NCBI GenBank assembly: GCA_947034895.1 | Contig: OX344761.1 | Location: 40,126,863 to 40,190,862, forward strand | Length of the DNA: 64,000 nucleotides | Direction of reading: 5' to 3' | DNA from: Rhytidiadelphus loreus | Taxonomy: Eukaryota; Streptophyta; Bryopsida; Hypnales; Hylocomiaceae | Shown here: positions 13,002 through 23,865 of the stretch, piece by piece | Layout of the letters: each line of letters starts with the position of its first letter | Numbering within the stretch: the first letter of the stretch is position 1 | Translations under genes and position numbers: made by a program | The notes under the pieces: model-generated | Databases searched by the model: none | The model's input: only the letters and a program-made list of their open reading frames with translations | What the model was told of the DNA's origin: nothing

Positions 13002-13456
13002 TTAACCCATAAACGTCAATACAGACGTTTGGTGTCCGATGGATCACAAGGGAATCTCCTGTACAAGACAAAAATACAACTATTCATCCTTGGTTTTGAG
13101 GGTGGAAAGGAGAAATCTTCTACAATGCTCTGACTTCCAATGAGTGGTTTTGAAATTTAGTATACCAATGATTCCCACGGTATCAAAATGCATGATTTCC
13201 ACGGTCACCCATCCGTCCTTTAAGGGTTAACCCTTGAATGTCGAAGGGGTGATGCTCAAAATCATCCTTTTGTATTACCGTGGGAATCATTGGTCAAAGA
13301 AATAGCAAAAGTAGCTATTGGAAGTTAAAGTATTGTAGGAGATCTTTCCTTTCCAAACCCAATTGCAAGGATGAATAGTTGCACTTTCGTCCTATACTCA
13401 AAGATTCTTTGTCATCCATCGGACATTTGGCGTCCGTGTCGACGTTCAAAGGTTAA
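13002..13456. mobile_element. Fold-back MITE family M7, copy 1
   Basis: Two arms of about 150-200 bp are inverted copies. The left begins TTAACCCATAAACGTC, and the right read in reverse begins TTAACCTTTGAACGTC; both continue to a GTCCGATGGAT block. Centrally, 'accaatgattcccacggtat' at left faces its complement at about 13,275. A smaller relative is at 34,587-34,815. Non-coding. Confidence 0.8.
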
Positions 13457-15001
13457 GAGTATGTTCATTTAAACAAATATTGTTGTACTAGACTTAATAT
13501 TGACCAAATAAGCATTTGAGCTTTGTTCCCCCTTTTTCAACTGTTGAAATTATTGTTGGATTAGAGTGTTGGAAATAGGTGTCTCTAGAAATGATCCTAG
13601 AATCTTATATTTATGGGACATATTTTTGGCAAGAATCTACAAAGGGTGGTTTTGCAAATATGCCTCAATTAGGTAGGATGAACTGGGGGTTTTCTAAGTA
13701 CTTCGATGGGCACCACATTGGATTATCTTGTATTTACAAACAATTCCTAATTTGTACTAATACACTAAGTTATTGGCTCTCAAGAACAAGCTATAAATTT
13801 TGTCAACTAAAATTTTCACATGCCACTCTCTTCTAAATTTAAATTTCAAAATGTCACTTTCTCCTAAAAGAATTAGTGTCAAAACTACTAACTTCTTAAA
13901 TTTTGGGGTTTTCAAAGCATCTACCTCTAAATAAATTTGTTGCCATAATTTTAGGTTCCATTTCAAATATTTAATTAATATCAAAAGAGTCACAAAATAC
14001 CATACCAATTACAAAATATTGATGCTTGGGTTTTATATGTCAATTTTGATCTCAATACATACCTAGTAAAAATCAAAACTTTGTAGAATGATTCAAAATA
14101 AAGTCAATGAACTTTGTTAAATGCTAAAAATTGAATGGTTCAAATGTTTTTGAGTAGGAATCAATCTATCCAATCCAATTAACCCTTCAAGTTCTTTCCA
14201 TTTAGAGGTCGAAAATTGCTTCAAAATACTAGTCTCCAAAGCAAGGCTAAAATCTTCATCTACATTTATTTTTTAATAAATTAAACTGTAGGAACCTTTA
14301 GTTAACTTATTAAAGCACACCCTTCTAAAACTTTAGAATAATTTTTTTTACCAATTGCAAGATCATGATGCTTGGGTTTCAAAAAGAAGTATTTTCAACT
14401 TTTTCCAAATGGTTAAATTTCATCTTTCAAACATTTACCCAAAAATTGTAGATTCTACAACTTTCCACTTTCCATAATATATTGAAGAAATAGGTTGGGA
14501 ATACATATAAATAAATTCAAAAAAATAAATTTCACATTCATGCTTGAAAAAAATAATAAGTAGAGAGTGATTGAAAATATTAAGCTGTTAAAATTTTAGT
14601 TATGGAATTGAAAAACATTAATCCCAATAGTTCTAATGCTTTACTCTGTAATATACAATCTACATCCTATGATTTTATTTTTGTAAAAAAATATGGAAAA
14701 TTGAGATAAATAAAGGACTTCAAAGTTTATTTTAGAGTAGAAATTCCATAACTACCCACAAACTAAAACTCCTCATTATGATAACTTTCATCTTATTAAT
14801 CAAAATAGAACAATTCAAAGCTTTCCATGTATATATAAATCTAAAAAATCAATTTCAAATTTTTGTTTCTTAAAATAATGACTTTTTCTAAGTTGTCTAA
14901 TCTACCACTCTGCTTAGGTTGAGAAAGAAACTATATATCATACAATAACTTTTGAACCATGTAGTCAAAAGTTATGAAAATTGTTGCACCTTAAAGCTAC
15001 T
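13457..15001 (-). repeat. Long ORF-less repeat R1, reverse-oriented copy
   Basis: Very AT-rich. Its right part is a diverged reverse-complement copy of about 39,660-40,480; for example, a block around 'catacaataacttttgaa' matches the complement of sequence near 39,715. No convincing coding sequence is present. Confidence 0.5.
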
Positions 15002-15275
15002 CATTACATGTTTTTTTGCTACTCTGGAGGGTTGTCAGTTCCCATTTGGAAACCCGCCGTTCGCAAGTTGCGCTGACCTAGCCAAGAGACTGCCAGGTAA
15101 TTTTTTTTAAAACAAAAACAAAAACAAAAAAACTTTGTTTTTCATTTTAAGGATTAAATTTTTTTTTTCTTCTAAAAAAAAAAATATTTGACACTGGTGT
15201 TCAATGAGACCGAGGGGAACGGAGCTGGGAACAGGCCTGAAACGGCCCTCTAGCCCTCCTAGATCTCATCTAATG
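15002..15275. mobile_element. MITE family M1, copy B
   Basis: The ends read CATTACATG and CATCTAATG (inverted). The inner blocks GAACGGAGCTGGGAACAGGC and CTGAAACGGCCCTC are the reverse complement of copy A at 2,622-2,907. The core holds A- and T-runs. Non-coding. Confidence 0.75.
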
Positions 15276-16560
15276 CCTTGACCACATGTGTGAATTTTTA
15301 TTTTTTTTAAATGGAAATCTCATTCTTGGTGAGCTAACCAAAATTTATATGTTGCTAAAAAATATTGTTTGGTCCTTCAAGAATTATTCTTTTTTAGAAT
15401 ATATTTTTAGCTACTAGGTTTACATTGAAATTAAAAAGAAATTATAATTTTTGCAATAATTATCAAATGACTTTAAACAAAGTTGTACACATAGATTAGG
15501 ATGATTAGCATCCATCCAAAAAATCTCATGGAAAACTTCCAAATTATGAAGCTACCTAAGTTCTCAAAAAAAAAAATGGACTTTTTAGTCCTTTAGGGTT
15601 TAAGAATATAATTATATACAACTCTCTTAACAACATTGCCAACTAAGTTCCCACCAAGTCACTACCTAAGCTACATATTTGTCAAAGTGTGAACACTAGA
15701 CAAGTCAAACGGTGCTAACACTAATCCAATCCAAAGGTGAGGGTCAATTTTTTGAAGTTTTTGATTGGTTGAAATTGAGAAGTCCTTAGAAAATGGATTC
15801 ACAATATGAAATGAGAGGCCATAGGTCTCCAAGAAGGCCCAATGACACGAAGCACACATTTTCTCCATGTAGCAACAAAAGTCTTCAAATTTGGAGCCCT
15901 TTAGAATTCTAGCAAGACCCAACTCTTTAGCGTTGATAAAATTTCAAAGGATCCTTGTTGAAAAATGCTATTTAATTTTTTATTGATTAATTAATTAATT
16001 TTTGCCATTCCAAGCCCTCTTAGCTATTAACACCAATTCAAAGGTCATGACCTCAAAAGGATGACTTCGTATTGGCAAATGAGGCTTGAAGAGGGAGACC
16101 TTTCAATTTTCTAGGCCCAAGCCTTTTTTTATTAGTATAAACCAGTCCAAAAAGTAGATAGCTAGTCAAACTTCATTAGATTAGCTTCAAACCCTCTAAC
16201 TTTGTTTTTGTTTTTGTTTTTCTAGGTGCAAAGCATTAAATGAAATTCAATTGTTGTAGAAGGTTGTGAGTTCCATGCATTCTTCCAAGTTTCCAAATTA
16301 TAGGAATTCTGCCATAGTAGCGTGCTAATGTAGCATGGCGATTGCCACATCAGATAATAATAATAAATTATTTTAAAATTATTAATTATAATTTTTTAAA
16401 TAATTTTCTAATATTTTCTAATTCTATTTAGCAATGTTTGGTTCCCAGCATAGGGAAACAACCTGAAACAACCCTCCAAAGTAGCTAGAAAACACCTAAT
16501 GGAGGGATTTCATTGCAAGATTCAATTAAGGTAAGAAGTTCTAAAATCACACATGCTCTT
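15276..16560. other. AT-rich spacer with a decayed M1-like copy
   Basis: A degenerate M1-like element can be seen at about 16,275-16,503 ('gattgccaca' near the start, 'gaaacaaccctcc' and 'cacctaatgg' at the end). No gene is supported. Confidence 0.4.
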
Positions 16561-16574
16561 AAATCGCCCACCTC

Positions 16575-16830
16575 CTCAAATGTACATTATTTGTACATGT
16601 TTCTTTTTTTGTAGCCTTTAGCTGTGTACAAACAACGTAAATTTAAGGGGGTGGGGGGTGGGGGCGGTTTTAGAGCCCTGTGCCATTTCAACTTCAAAAT
16701 TTCATAACTAATTCCTCAAAGATCCAAAAAATATGAAACGACGTTGGTTACATGCCAATTCCACTTATCTTTCAAGGGAAAATTGTTGAAAAATCAATTT
16801 CAAGAAGCGTCGCCTCCCCCAAATTCAGTT
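16575..16830. repeat. Dispersed repeat R2, copy 2
   Basis: Matches about 1,640-1,900 and 34,140-34,380 through 'catttcaacttcaaaa', 'ccaaaaaatatgaaacgac' and 'cctcccccaaatt' blocks. It carries a G-run insertion (about 16,650-16,670). Non-coding. Confidence 0.6.
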
Positions 16831-17099
16831 TCGGTACTTCGGTGGGCGATTTATGGGTCTCTTACAAAACGAGGGGCCTCGCTCCTCCTTCTCCTCCCCT
16901 TCGGTCCAGAGTCAATTAAAAAAACTCTCACTGTTGGTCAGAACTGTCAAACTTGTGCCCAACTGTCTGAATTTATTTGCTGGAGGTACAGCAGGACATG
17001 ACTCAGGGGAGAGGCGGATTGGGGCATCTGACTTATTAGTCACCCTGTAACTGTTCTGAATTTGTTTGTTTTTGTTTCTTTTGAAACGTTAAAAGCAGT

Positions 17100-17275
17100 T
17101 TCTTCCATTTCTACGTTTTGCTTAGGATGCAGAATCAGCAGAAAGGTAACAAAGAACCGATTCTACCACCTGAATGCCAGCTTGTACAGCTTTTAACGCT
17201 TGAGAGTGTGCACGACCCCGTGCATTCTGCGACTCGCGCGGTTACAGGTCTCGCCTTGCCGAGCTCAAGCAAAAA
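17100..17275. repeat. Dispersed repeat R3, copy 1
   Basis: A ~170-bp block matches 28,533-28,700 in the same orientation (shared 'ccatttctacgtt', 'cttttaacgcttgaga/aagtg' and 'ggtctcgcc'-type blocks). Copy 1 is more GC-rich. Non-coding, origin unknown. Confidence 0.65.
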
Positions 17276-17578
17276 ATATTTCATGTACTAAAAATAAATA
17301 ATTCCAGGGTTTGCCCGCCCGCAGGGCCGAGCGAGGGGGTCAGTTCTCCCTGGCCGTCCTTGTAGCCATCAATTTTTTTTATTAACACTGAGCCTTGCGT
17401 GCCCCTCACTGAGCTGGCGGATTGCTCAAGACAGGACTGTTGACTTTTTGAACCGCAACAACCGTTCCTTCTCACAGCGCCGTTTCTACGGCAACCATGA
17501 ATCAAGCAAAATGCGAAATGCGGAAGCCGAAGATGCACAAGAATGCAAGTAGGGTATCGAAGTTGCTCGCAAAAGCTT

Positions 17579-17652
17579 GGCCTTGGTGAGAGCAGTGAAG
17601 AAGAAGAGCTTCGCCGCGTTTTTTAGCTCGTGTAATCCTTGTACCGCAAAAT
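17579..17652 (-). pseudogene. Duplicated 3'-end fragment of the CYP74 gene
   Basis: This stretch repeats the last ~80 bp of the CYP74 coding sequence (18,055-18,135), including the segment encoding the C-terminal FFTALTKA. It has a 3-bp expansion, a gap in the middle and no stop at the equivalent place. It lies about 400 bp downstream of the intact gene in the same orientation. It is too short to be functional. Confidence 0.75.
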
Positions 17653-18050
17653 GCGAAATGCGAAAACGAGACCCAATATTAATGCAAGTAATAGTGAGGT
17701 TATCGAAATTTGTGACGACCATCGTTGTGATGGTACACACATCAATAAGGCAACTTAAAATCTCAACCATTTACAGAAATACATCACAAATCTCGATCTC
17801 CTCGTAAATCTCTACGAGGCAGCTAGTGTGTTAACACGGTAATACAACAAACGAGTCCATCGCCACAGCAGACAGACTCTTCGTTTCTGTCGTAACGGAT
17901 TCGTAGCAACTCGGAACGCGATCTCGACGTGGAGATCGTCTATCAATACTGACGATCGATCTCCTGAGCGAGATCGTTCTGGAGTACAAATGCACAGACC
18001 AGGCAACATTTTACGTACAGCAAGTTGTCTGATTAAGAAGAGAGAGAGCT

Positions 18051-19520
18051 TCAGGCCTTGGTGAGAGCAGTGAAGAAGAGCTTCGCCGCGTTTCCAGCTC
18101 CGTCGACTTCCAGCGTGTAATCCTTGTACCGCAAAAACATCTCCGCGACGAACGCCCTGGACATCATCACCACCAAGTCCTTCCCCGGGCACTGCTTGTT
18201 GTGCACCGTGGGCTTCGAAGTCTCTGGCCCGTTCGACCAGAAGACGTACTTGATCAGCTTCTCGCCTTCGGGGCCTAGGAAGCGTCGGGGGAGGAATTGA
18301 TCCGGGTTGTCGAAGATCTTCGGGTCGTGCATCACGATCGGCTGGAATCCATAGAGCATCTCGTCTTTCTTCACTTGGAACGAGTTTTCGTGATTCTCGA
18401 TCACGAAGTCGGTTTTCGCTCGGGCGTATTGGTACGGCACCGGCGGCTTGAAACGGAAGCCCTCGTACACGACCGAATTCAGCAAGGGCATATTCTCCAA
18501 GGCTTTGAGCGTGACGATTCCGTCGGTGTCGGCCACGGCGGCTAGCACCTCCTCGTGAAGCTCGTGCATGATGTCCTTCCCCGCGGCGCTGATGAATGCG
18601 GTGAGCTCCGGGTAGAAGATGTTGAAGCCGCCGTAGGCGTTGAAGGACAAGAAGAAGACCAGGTTGGCTATGGCGTCGTTGCGTTCAATCCCGCTGGCCT
18701 CCGCGAGATCCAGCGCTTCCGTGGCGTACGTTTTCACGAATTTGTGAATCGCGTCGTATTTCCCCTTCACGAGAATGGAGGGAATCGGGAGCGTGTGAAA
18801 CGCGAGCTCCTCCACCGGGTGCGGGAGGCCTGTTTGTCCAGCTATGGGCGCCAGCTGCGGCAACGCCCAGAGGCTCGCCCCAGGGCCGCCATCGCGCCCC
18901 AAGCTCGCCGGCCCTGGCGCGGCCGGATCGTGGTGACAAATTGCGCGGAACAAGAAATTGAAGCCGAATTGCTTAACCTCCCCCGAGACGTCGGCTTTCT
19001 TCCCAGCCGCGACGTCTTTCTCCCATAACACCATGGACTCGCCAATCGCCTTGTGAAATTCGGGTAAGAAGTTGCGCCCGTTCTTCGCAATGATGTCGAA
19101 GCACCATTGCTTGAGCTTCGTGTGCCGGTCCTCGCTGGGGTCTAAGTATGAGAGGACACGGTAGCCACTGGTGAAACTGAGATCGGGCATGTAAGTCCCC
19201 GTGAAGAGGTCCTTCTTCTCGCACTTCTCCACGTCGAAGAGAATCGGGAAGCTCTTCTGGTCCAGCACGCAGATGACGCGGGAGTCTTTCGCGATGGTTG
19301 GGCCTGGAGGCATGTTGACGCGGAACACCGTGCTCTTGTACTTCTCAATGCGGCTCTGGTAAAACTTCTCCTCGCCTTGGAACCAGAAGTAGTCCAGGCG
19401 ATCCTTCACGGCGCCGAAATAGGGAACGCCATAGTCGCCCGGAATCGCACGCAACGGCAGATTCGAAGATGGCGTCGCTGCCACTGCGCCTGCTGCTGCT
19501 GCACCCGACGGCGTGGCCAT
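18051..19520 (-). CDS. CYP74-family cytochrome P450 (allene oxide synthase/hydroperoxide lyase type)
   Basis: An intronless 489-residue product. CYP74 enzymes rearrange or cleave fatty-acid hydroperoxides without O2 or a reductase. Depending on the residues they act as allene oxide synthase (jasmonate/OPDA route), hydroperoxide lyase, divinyl ether synthase or epoxyalcohol synthase. Visible marks are LPLRAIPGDYG (21-31); an I-helix segment SFNAYGGFNIFYP around 292-304 with the conserved Asn at 294; YEGFRFKPPVP with the ExxR pair E353/R356; and the heme loop NGPETSKPTVHNKQCPGKDLV with Cys444, which carries the CYP74-specific insertion. The ATG at 19,520 is chosen over the in-frame upstream one at 19,604 because family similarity begins about 20 residues after it. 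No clear transit peptide is seen, and the short Ala-rich N-terminus is ambiguous. The catalytic subtype cannot be decided by eye. Confidence 0.93.
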   Translation of the reverse strand: MATPSGAAAAGAVAATPSSNLPLRAIPGDYGVPYFGAVKDRLDYFWFQGEEKFYQSRIEKYKSTVFRVNMPPGPTIAKDSRVICVLDQKSFPILFDVEKCEKKDLFTGTYMPDLSFTSGYRVLSYLDPSEDRHTKLKQWCFDIIAKNGRNFLPEFHKAIGESMVLWEKDVAAGKKADVSGEVKQFGFNFLFRAICHHDPAAPGPASLGRDGGPGASLWALPQLAPIAGQTGLPHPVEELAFHTLPIPSILVKGKYDAIHKFVKTYATEALDLAEASGIERNDAIANLVFFLSFNAYGGFNIFYPELTAFISAAGKDIMHELHEEVLAAVADTDGIVTLKALENMPLLNSVVYEGFRFKPPVPYQYARAKTDFVIENHENSFQVKKDEMLYGFQPIVMHDPKIFDNPDQFLPRRFLGPEGEKLIKYVFWSNGPETSKPTVHNKQCPGKDLVVMMSRAFVAEMFLRYKDYTLEVDGAGNAAKLFFTALTKA

Positions 19521-19930
19521 GATCCCCAAAAGAAATTTACAAATAAAATCCCCCCTCCCCCAATGCAAAGAAAAATCCCGCAACTCGAAAATCCTAGCAA
19601 ACAAAGCCCCTCCCCACGGCTAGCTAGCTGCCCAATGCAGGAAAAGAGATCCCGCAATTCGAATGCTTCCCGCAACAAATCCTTCTCTCCCCAATTCAAT
19701 GTAGGAAAAAAAATCCTGCAGTCCACCCCCACCCCACCCCAGCAATCGAGTATGTATCTCCCGATTCGTTCCCCCCCGCTCCCAAATGCAGCTGGTTTCC
19801 TGATTCACAATCGCACACTTCCTAGAACCAAACCAAGCTCCCAGTGATGCAACTCTCATCCCAGATTGCCAGAGTCATATACGCGTTGGCTGTGTAGCTA
19901 GATCGATCGAGACCCGGCGACTAAACGAGC
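19521..19930 (-). promoter_or_regulatory. 5' leader/promoter of CYP74 with triplicated leader motif
   Basis: Three imperfect ~60-70-bp units (about 19,558-19,740) repeat 'ccaatgcaaagaaaaatcccgcaa', 'ccaatgcaggaaaagagatcccgcaa' and 'caatgtaggaaaaaaaatcctgca'-like blocks just upstream of the start codon. They probably lie in the transcribed leader. No TATA position is assigned. Confidence 0.55.
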
Positions 19931-20192
19931 GAAGTCGATCGGAAATGGAGGAGTTGTAATGGCACACGTTTTCCAGGTGCATAAGCGACAGCACAAACGT
20001 CCCAAAAATTCACTTGCCTGGCATGTACTTGCCACAGTCATGCGGAATTCTGCAGGTTGATGGCGTAAAGGACGCCTGTGATGACTATCCCTTACGATTA
20101 CGGTGAACTTACCGTGTGTCGGAGCGCTCTTTTGTCTGTAGATGGCGTACTAACTCCGTAATTTACGAGCATTATACCGTCTACCTACTCTA

Positions 20193-20629
20193 TTAGAGCA
20201 TCACCACCCGTCTTGCAAAAAGGGGGTGGTGAGTTGGCCTGCATTTTGCAGAACCATCCCGTTTGCAAGCCGGGTGGTGAGCTGCGACCCACCCGCAAGC
20301 CTGTTAAGAGGTGGAGCATGGTAACAAACATGGTAACAAACATGTACAATAGTATAAAAACCATTCGCCGTTGCGGTGAAAAATGCAAAAACAAGTAAAA
20401 CAATTCGGTGCCGAAAGTTGCGGAAAGGTGTTCAAGCTTGTCGCTTGCTGTTATGCAGGCCGCTCCAACCTCCAGCTTGCAACCTGCAAAATCGGTTCAT
20501 TTGCCATCTTCTGAATATTTGCCAGCTGCTGAACTGCCCCGGTCATCCATTTTGCAAGACGAGTGGGGCAGATATGCAGCTTCCTCCCCACCGATCATCC
20601 GTTTTGCAAGACGGGTGGGGATGCTCTTA
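20193..20629. mobile_element. PIF/Harbinger-type MITE family M2, copy 1
   Basis: The element spans 20,196-20,626 with TTA on both sides (20,193-20,195 and 20,627-20,629). The ends are inverted: GAGCATCACCACCCGTCTTG at left and CAAGACGGGTGGGGATGCTC at right. The 3-bp TTA duplication and ~430-bp size fit Tourist-like elements. Non-coding. Confidence 0.85.
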
Positions 20630-21094
20630 GGGCCGGTCCGGACCTCCAAGTGCTGGAGAGGTCCGGACCTTCAGCGCAGAGGCTAGGCAGCAGCTTTCCA
20701 TTGCACTTGGAGGCAAGGACATGGTCTTGGACAAGTCCTTGCCTCCAAGTGCCATAGTACAACTTTCCATTGCACTTGGAGGCAATTACGAAACCACTGT
20801 ATCAGATGTCGCATCTATTTATCTTTCTCTGAAAAATAAATAAAAAATATTTTAGTCTACAGAAGCCTATGAAAAAGATAGAAAAGCCTGTAAATGGTCG
20901 CTTTAAGGCCATACTACCTTAGAAGGCACTGGAAACTTCTCAAAATAGGGTTCCAATGGGGGTGTCTAGCCCCTTTAGCTCTGCGCTCCCTATTTGCGCG
21001 GGCTGGAGCCTGGACCTCCAATCCGGTCCTCCAGCCAGGGAGCCCCCTGGACCTGTTCAGGATCGGAGGTCCGGGCGCTAATGGAGACCGGCCC
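20630..21094. mobile_element. MITE family M5, abutting the M2 copy
   Basis: Inverted ends are GGGCCGGTCCGGACCTCC at left and GGAGGTCCGGGCGC...GACCGGCCC at right. The interior has further inverted and direct 'cctccaagtgc/gcacttggagg' blocks. It begins immediately after the TTA shared with the preceding MITE. The right flank is TTTTA, so the duplication is consistent with TTA but not exact. Confidence 0.75.
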
Positions 21095-21282
21095 TTTTAG
21101 CCACTGTCAATCACATCAAGTTTCATGGTCTACTAGTACCGTAGACTACAAGTACACTGTACCTAGCCTTGCAATATTTTGTATGTCGAGGCCATAATTC
21201 TACAAACATAAATTTGATATATTGTAAAAGCGGTATTTTCTTTAGTTTCCTTGCTTCATCTTTCTAGAATTTATAAACTCAA

Positions 21283-21902
21283 TAGAGTTGATTGTAAAGT
21301 GAATCCCCAATTTGTAGAAGGGATGTATGAGGAAGGTTTAACTAAGAATAACACCAAAAAAATATAACTCCAAATACAACTTTTAGATTAAGTTGGGTGC
21401 TTCTAGGAGTTTCATCATGTATTATTCTCAAACTCTGGCTCTTAGTCCCTCATTAGGGGTAGTCACACCTTATGAGAACCCAAAATTTCTATGAAGAGTG
21501 TGAAGTTGAGGAGAGAAAAGAAGAGCCAATTAGTAGCTAGAAATCACGAAGAATGTGTAACACCCCTTTTCTATTGTTTGAAGAACGAGTGGAGAATTGG
21601 AAAATGACATTTGACACGCAACGCAAGATGAAGGCACAAGACTTGGGTGTCTGCACAAAACGGCACTAGAAATGTGGCAAGTACGAACACAAGAGAATAT
21701 AATTTAAATGAAGAAATCTTCTTCACGTCCATTATTCACTTCCAGAGGAGAATAATGGACATGGATAAGATTTCACAAAAGAAGAATATGGTGCCATCGG
21801 GAAGCCAATGGGGAGTCGCAACATCTCCATTCTGTGAAGCATGGACATGCAGTAAAGAAGGTGTGACTACCCCTATTGCACACACTTTACAATTAAATTC
21901 TC
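21283..21902. mobile_element. MITE family M6, copy 2, split by a nested element
   Basis: The left part (21,283-21,454) and right part (21,875-21,902) together match the 200-bp copy at 35,026-35,224, including '..ccctcatt' directly followed by 'gcacacactttat'. The gap of 420 bp is another element, annotated separately. Confidence 0.8.
21455..21874. mobile_element. 420-bp element nested in an M6 MITE
   Basis: A perfect 17-bp terminal inverted repeat: AGGGGTAGTCACACCTT at left and its exact complement at right. It is flanked by ATT on both sides (21,452-21,454 and 21,875-21,877). The uninterrupted copy at 35,200 gives the empty site with a single ATT. The superfamily is uncertain. Confidence 0.88.
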
Positions 21903-22186
21903 TTATTATATTTAGGGTGAAATTTGGATAGAAGTTTCTAAGGATGAAAACATGACCATCCATCTCGATGAGAATGAGAAACCAAGTCATATCAATGTGC
22001 AATGGATTGGATAGATATTTTGCCTCCATGGGGTTGGCTCCCAAAATGGCCCGTCCTTGCATGTTGCCCAACCCATTTTGGAATTTCATATGTTGATGGG
22101 GGGTAATGACTCCATCGGTAGTGTATGATTACGGTATCAACACTCAAAGAAGAAACTACAATTGTGATATGTTGTATGCGCCCTTA

Positions 22187-22634
22187 TAAGAGCAACTCCA
22201 ATGCAAGAACAAGAAAGAAACACTGAAAAGTGTTAGGGAAAGATATGTTGTTGGATTAGGGAGCATCCAAGGTCTCTTGCCAACCTACCACTTGTTGCAT
22301 TGCCTCCAATGCAACAAGCTGAGGCCCAACAAACACAACACTACAGGGTTGTTGTTTTTGTAAAAATTTCAACTGAATCTCTTGTACTTTTTTAGTGCAC
22401 TATGAGGTGTTCGGATTTGCGTGCCAGGGTTAGAGAATTTGAGCTTTTGGAATATTTTTTTTTTGGGCTCGACAAGTCGCATCAAAATGCCACAACTAGG
22501 GACTCTCATTTGACGAGCCCTCTAAAATACCATTGGCTGCTGCATTGACTGCATTGGGGGCTTTTTTTTTGGACCTCTTCTTTATAGGACCCCCATTGCG
22601 TGCTTGTAAAGGGGCTGCATTGGAGCTGCTCTAA
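22187..22634. mobile_element. PIF/Harbinger-type MITE family M3
   Basis: The element spans 22,190-22,631 between TAA duplications (22,187-22,189 and 22,632-22,634). The termini are inverted: GAGCAACTCCAATGCA and TGCATTGGAGCTGCTC. Non-coding. Confidence 0.85.
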
Positions 22635-22976
22635 TGTATTGGTGTTACAGACAGAAAACGTTATTTTTCTTTGTATATTGAAGAAACGTGCGTGAGCGGC
22701 AGTTGCTTTCGAGCAGTATTCATTATTCACGTGCTCCTCAGGGACGTAATCATATCGTATTGTACAGACAGATGTCAGTTAATAGTGAATCCGGGGACAC
22801 AACCACGTGCGTCTTGTACCTTATGCTATTGATATCGAGCGTGCTCTCCGGCAAGTGGGAGGGGTAAAAGTCAGTGCCCTTTTATTTTATTAGAGCGTCA
22901 GCATCTCCACCCGGGCGCAAGATATTTGCCGGGCAAAGAGGTTTGCGCTCTTTCTTCAGTCCCACCTTCAGGTTAA

Positions 22977-23104
22977 GGTAAGCTACCCATTGTGGGCAAA
23001 ATTGTAATGGTGGTGTACATTCAAGCTCTGAAATGTACACCACTAACATAATTCAGCCCACAATAAGCTTGCTTCCATTCTACCCGTAATGGGGGTAGTT
23101 TATC
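22977..23104. mobile_element. Small palindromic MITE family M4, copy 1
   Basis: Almost the whole 128 bp folds back: GGTAAGCTACCC at left against GGGGTAGTTTATC at right. Internally 'attgtgggcaaaattgtaatgg' faces its complement and 'ggtgtacatt' faces 'aatgtacacc'. A second copy lies at 31,736-31,891. TAA/TTA flanks suggest PIF/Harbinger ancestry. Confidence 0.8.
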
Positions 23105-23246
23105 TTATTTTCAAACATAGGCCTCTCCAAAATTTGATGGACACACTTGAAGGTGTAGGGCCCCTCGTTTTTGACATGTACCACGCAAAGAACTTACAAT
23201 TTCGAATCCGACTAGTGTGTTCTTAATGCACGAGTTTTAGCTGATT

Positions 23247-23560
23247 GGCTACAACCAAAGATGTTGGCTATTTTTTGTAAAGGAGATTTTCATTTTGGGG
23301 GGGCGAAATAGCCAGATTACTGTTGTATTTGAAGACCAATAGCCAAAATTTACCAAGTATCATCTAGATTTTTAAGAAGTAGCTAGTTGTTTCTTCAATG
23401 CTCATGTAATATTTGGGTGATACTTGGTGATATCTATATCAATACTAGGTGCTACCTAGGTAAATTTTGACTATTGGTCATAAAATACAATAGTAATCTA
23501 GTTATTTTGACTATAAAAAATGAAATCTTTTGTAAAAGAAATTTTCATTTTTTTGCCAAT
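23247..23560. mobile_element. Fold-back element with ~100-bp arms
   Basis: The left arm (about 23,247-23,355) and right arm (about 23,458-23,560) are inverted copies, for example GACCAATAGCCAAAATTTACC facing GGTAAATTTTGACTATTGGTC. It is followed by a short direct repeat of 'ccaattggctacatcattt' (23,560-23,620). Non-coding. Confidence 0.7.
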
Positions 23561-23865
23561 TGGCTACATCATTTACTACACCATCCAATTGGCTACATCA
23601 TTTTTTTGCCAATTGGATACATCCAAAAGATCATACATAAAAACAAATTGGAGATAGGATAATTGTACAATAAATTTGTAAAGTTTACTTCTCCTTTTTT
23701 TTTATTTGATGCAAATTGAAAGAGACTGAATTCAATTGCAAGGAAAGGGCAATATTGGTGTACAACCACCCACCTGCACGAAGAAACTTAAGACTTTCAG
23801 ATATACTACCATGTGCAAAAATAGGCTAGACTTTCTAAAGAACTAAAGAAATTCGGGGATATTAA

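Noticed and set aside
16744..17050. Open frames near 16.8-17.0 kb as a small gene upstream of CYP74
   Set aside because: The first half lies in dispersed repeat R2. No domain, splice sites or homology.
18297..19028. Long open frames on the + strand opposite CYP74
   Set aside because: Antisense shadows caused by the GC-rich codons of the CYP74 gene.
19521..19604. Upstream in-frame ATG giving a 28-residue N-terminal extension of CYP74 as a transit peptide
   Set aside because: The extension comes from the repeated leader motif (RIFELRDFSLHWG-like, also seen in the neighbouring repeat unit) and lacks family similarity. The ATG at 19,520 is favoured.
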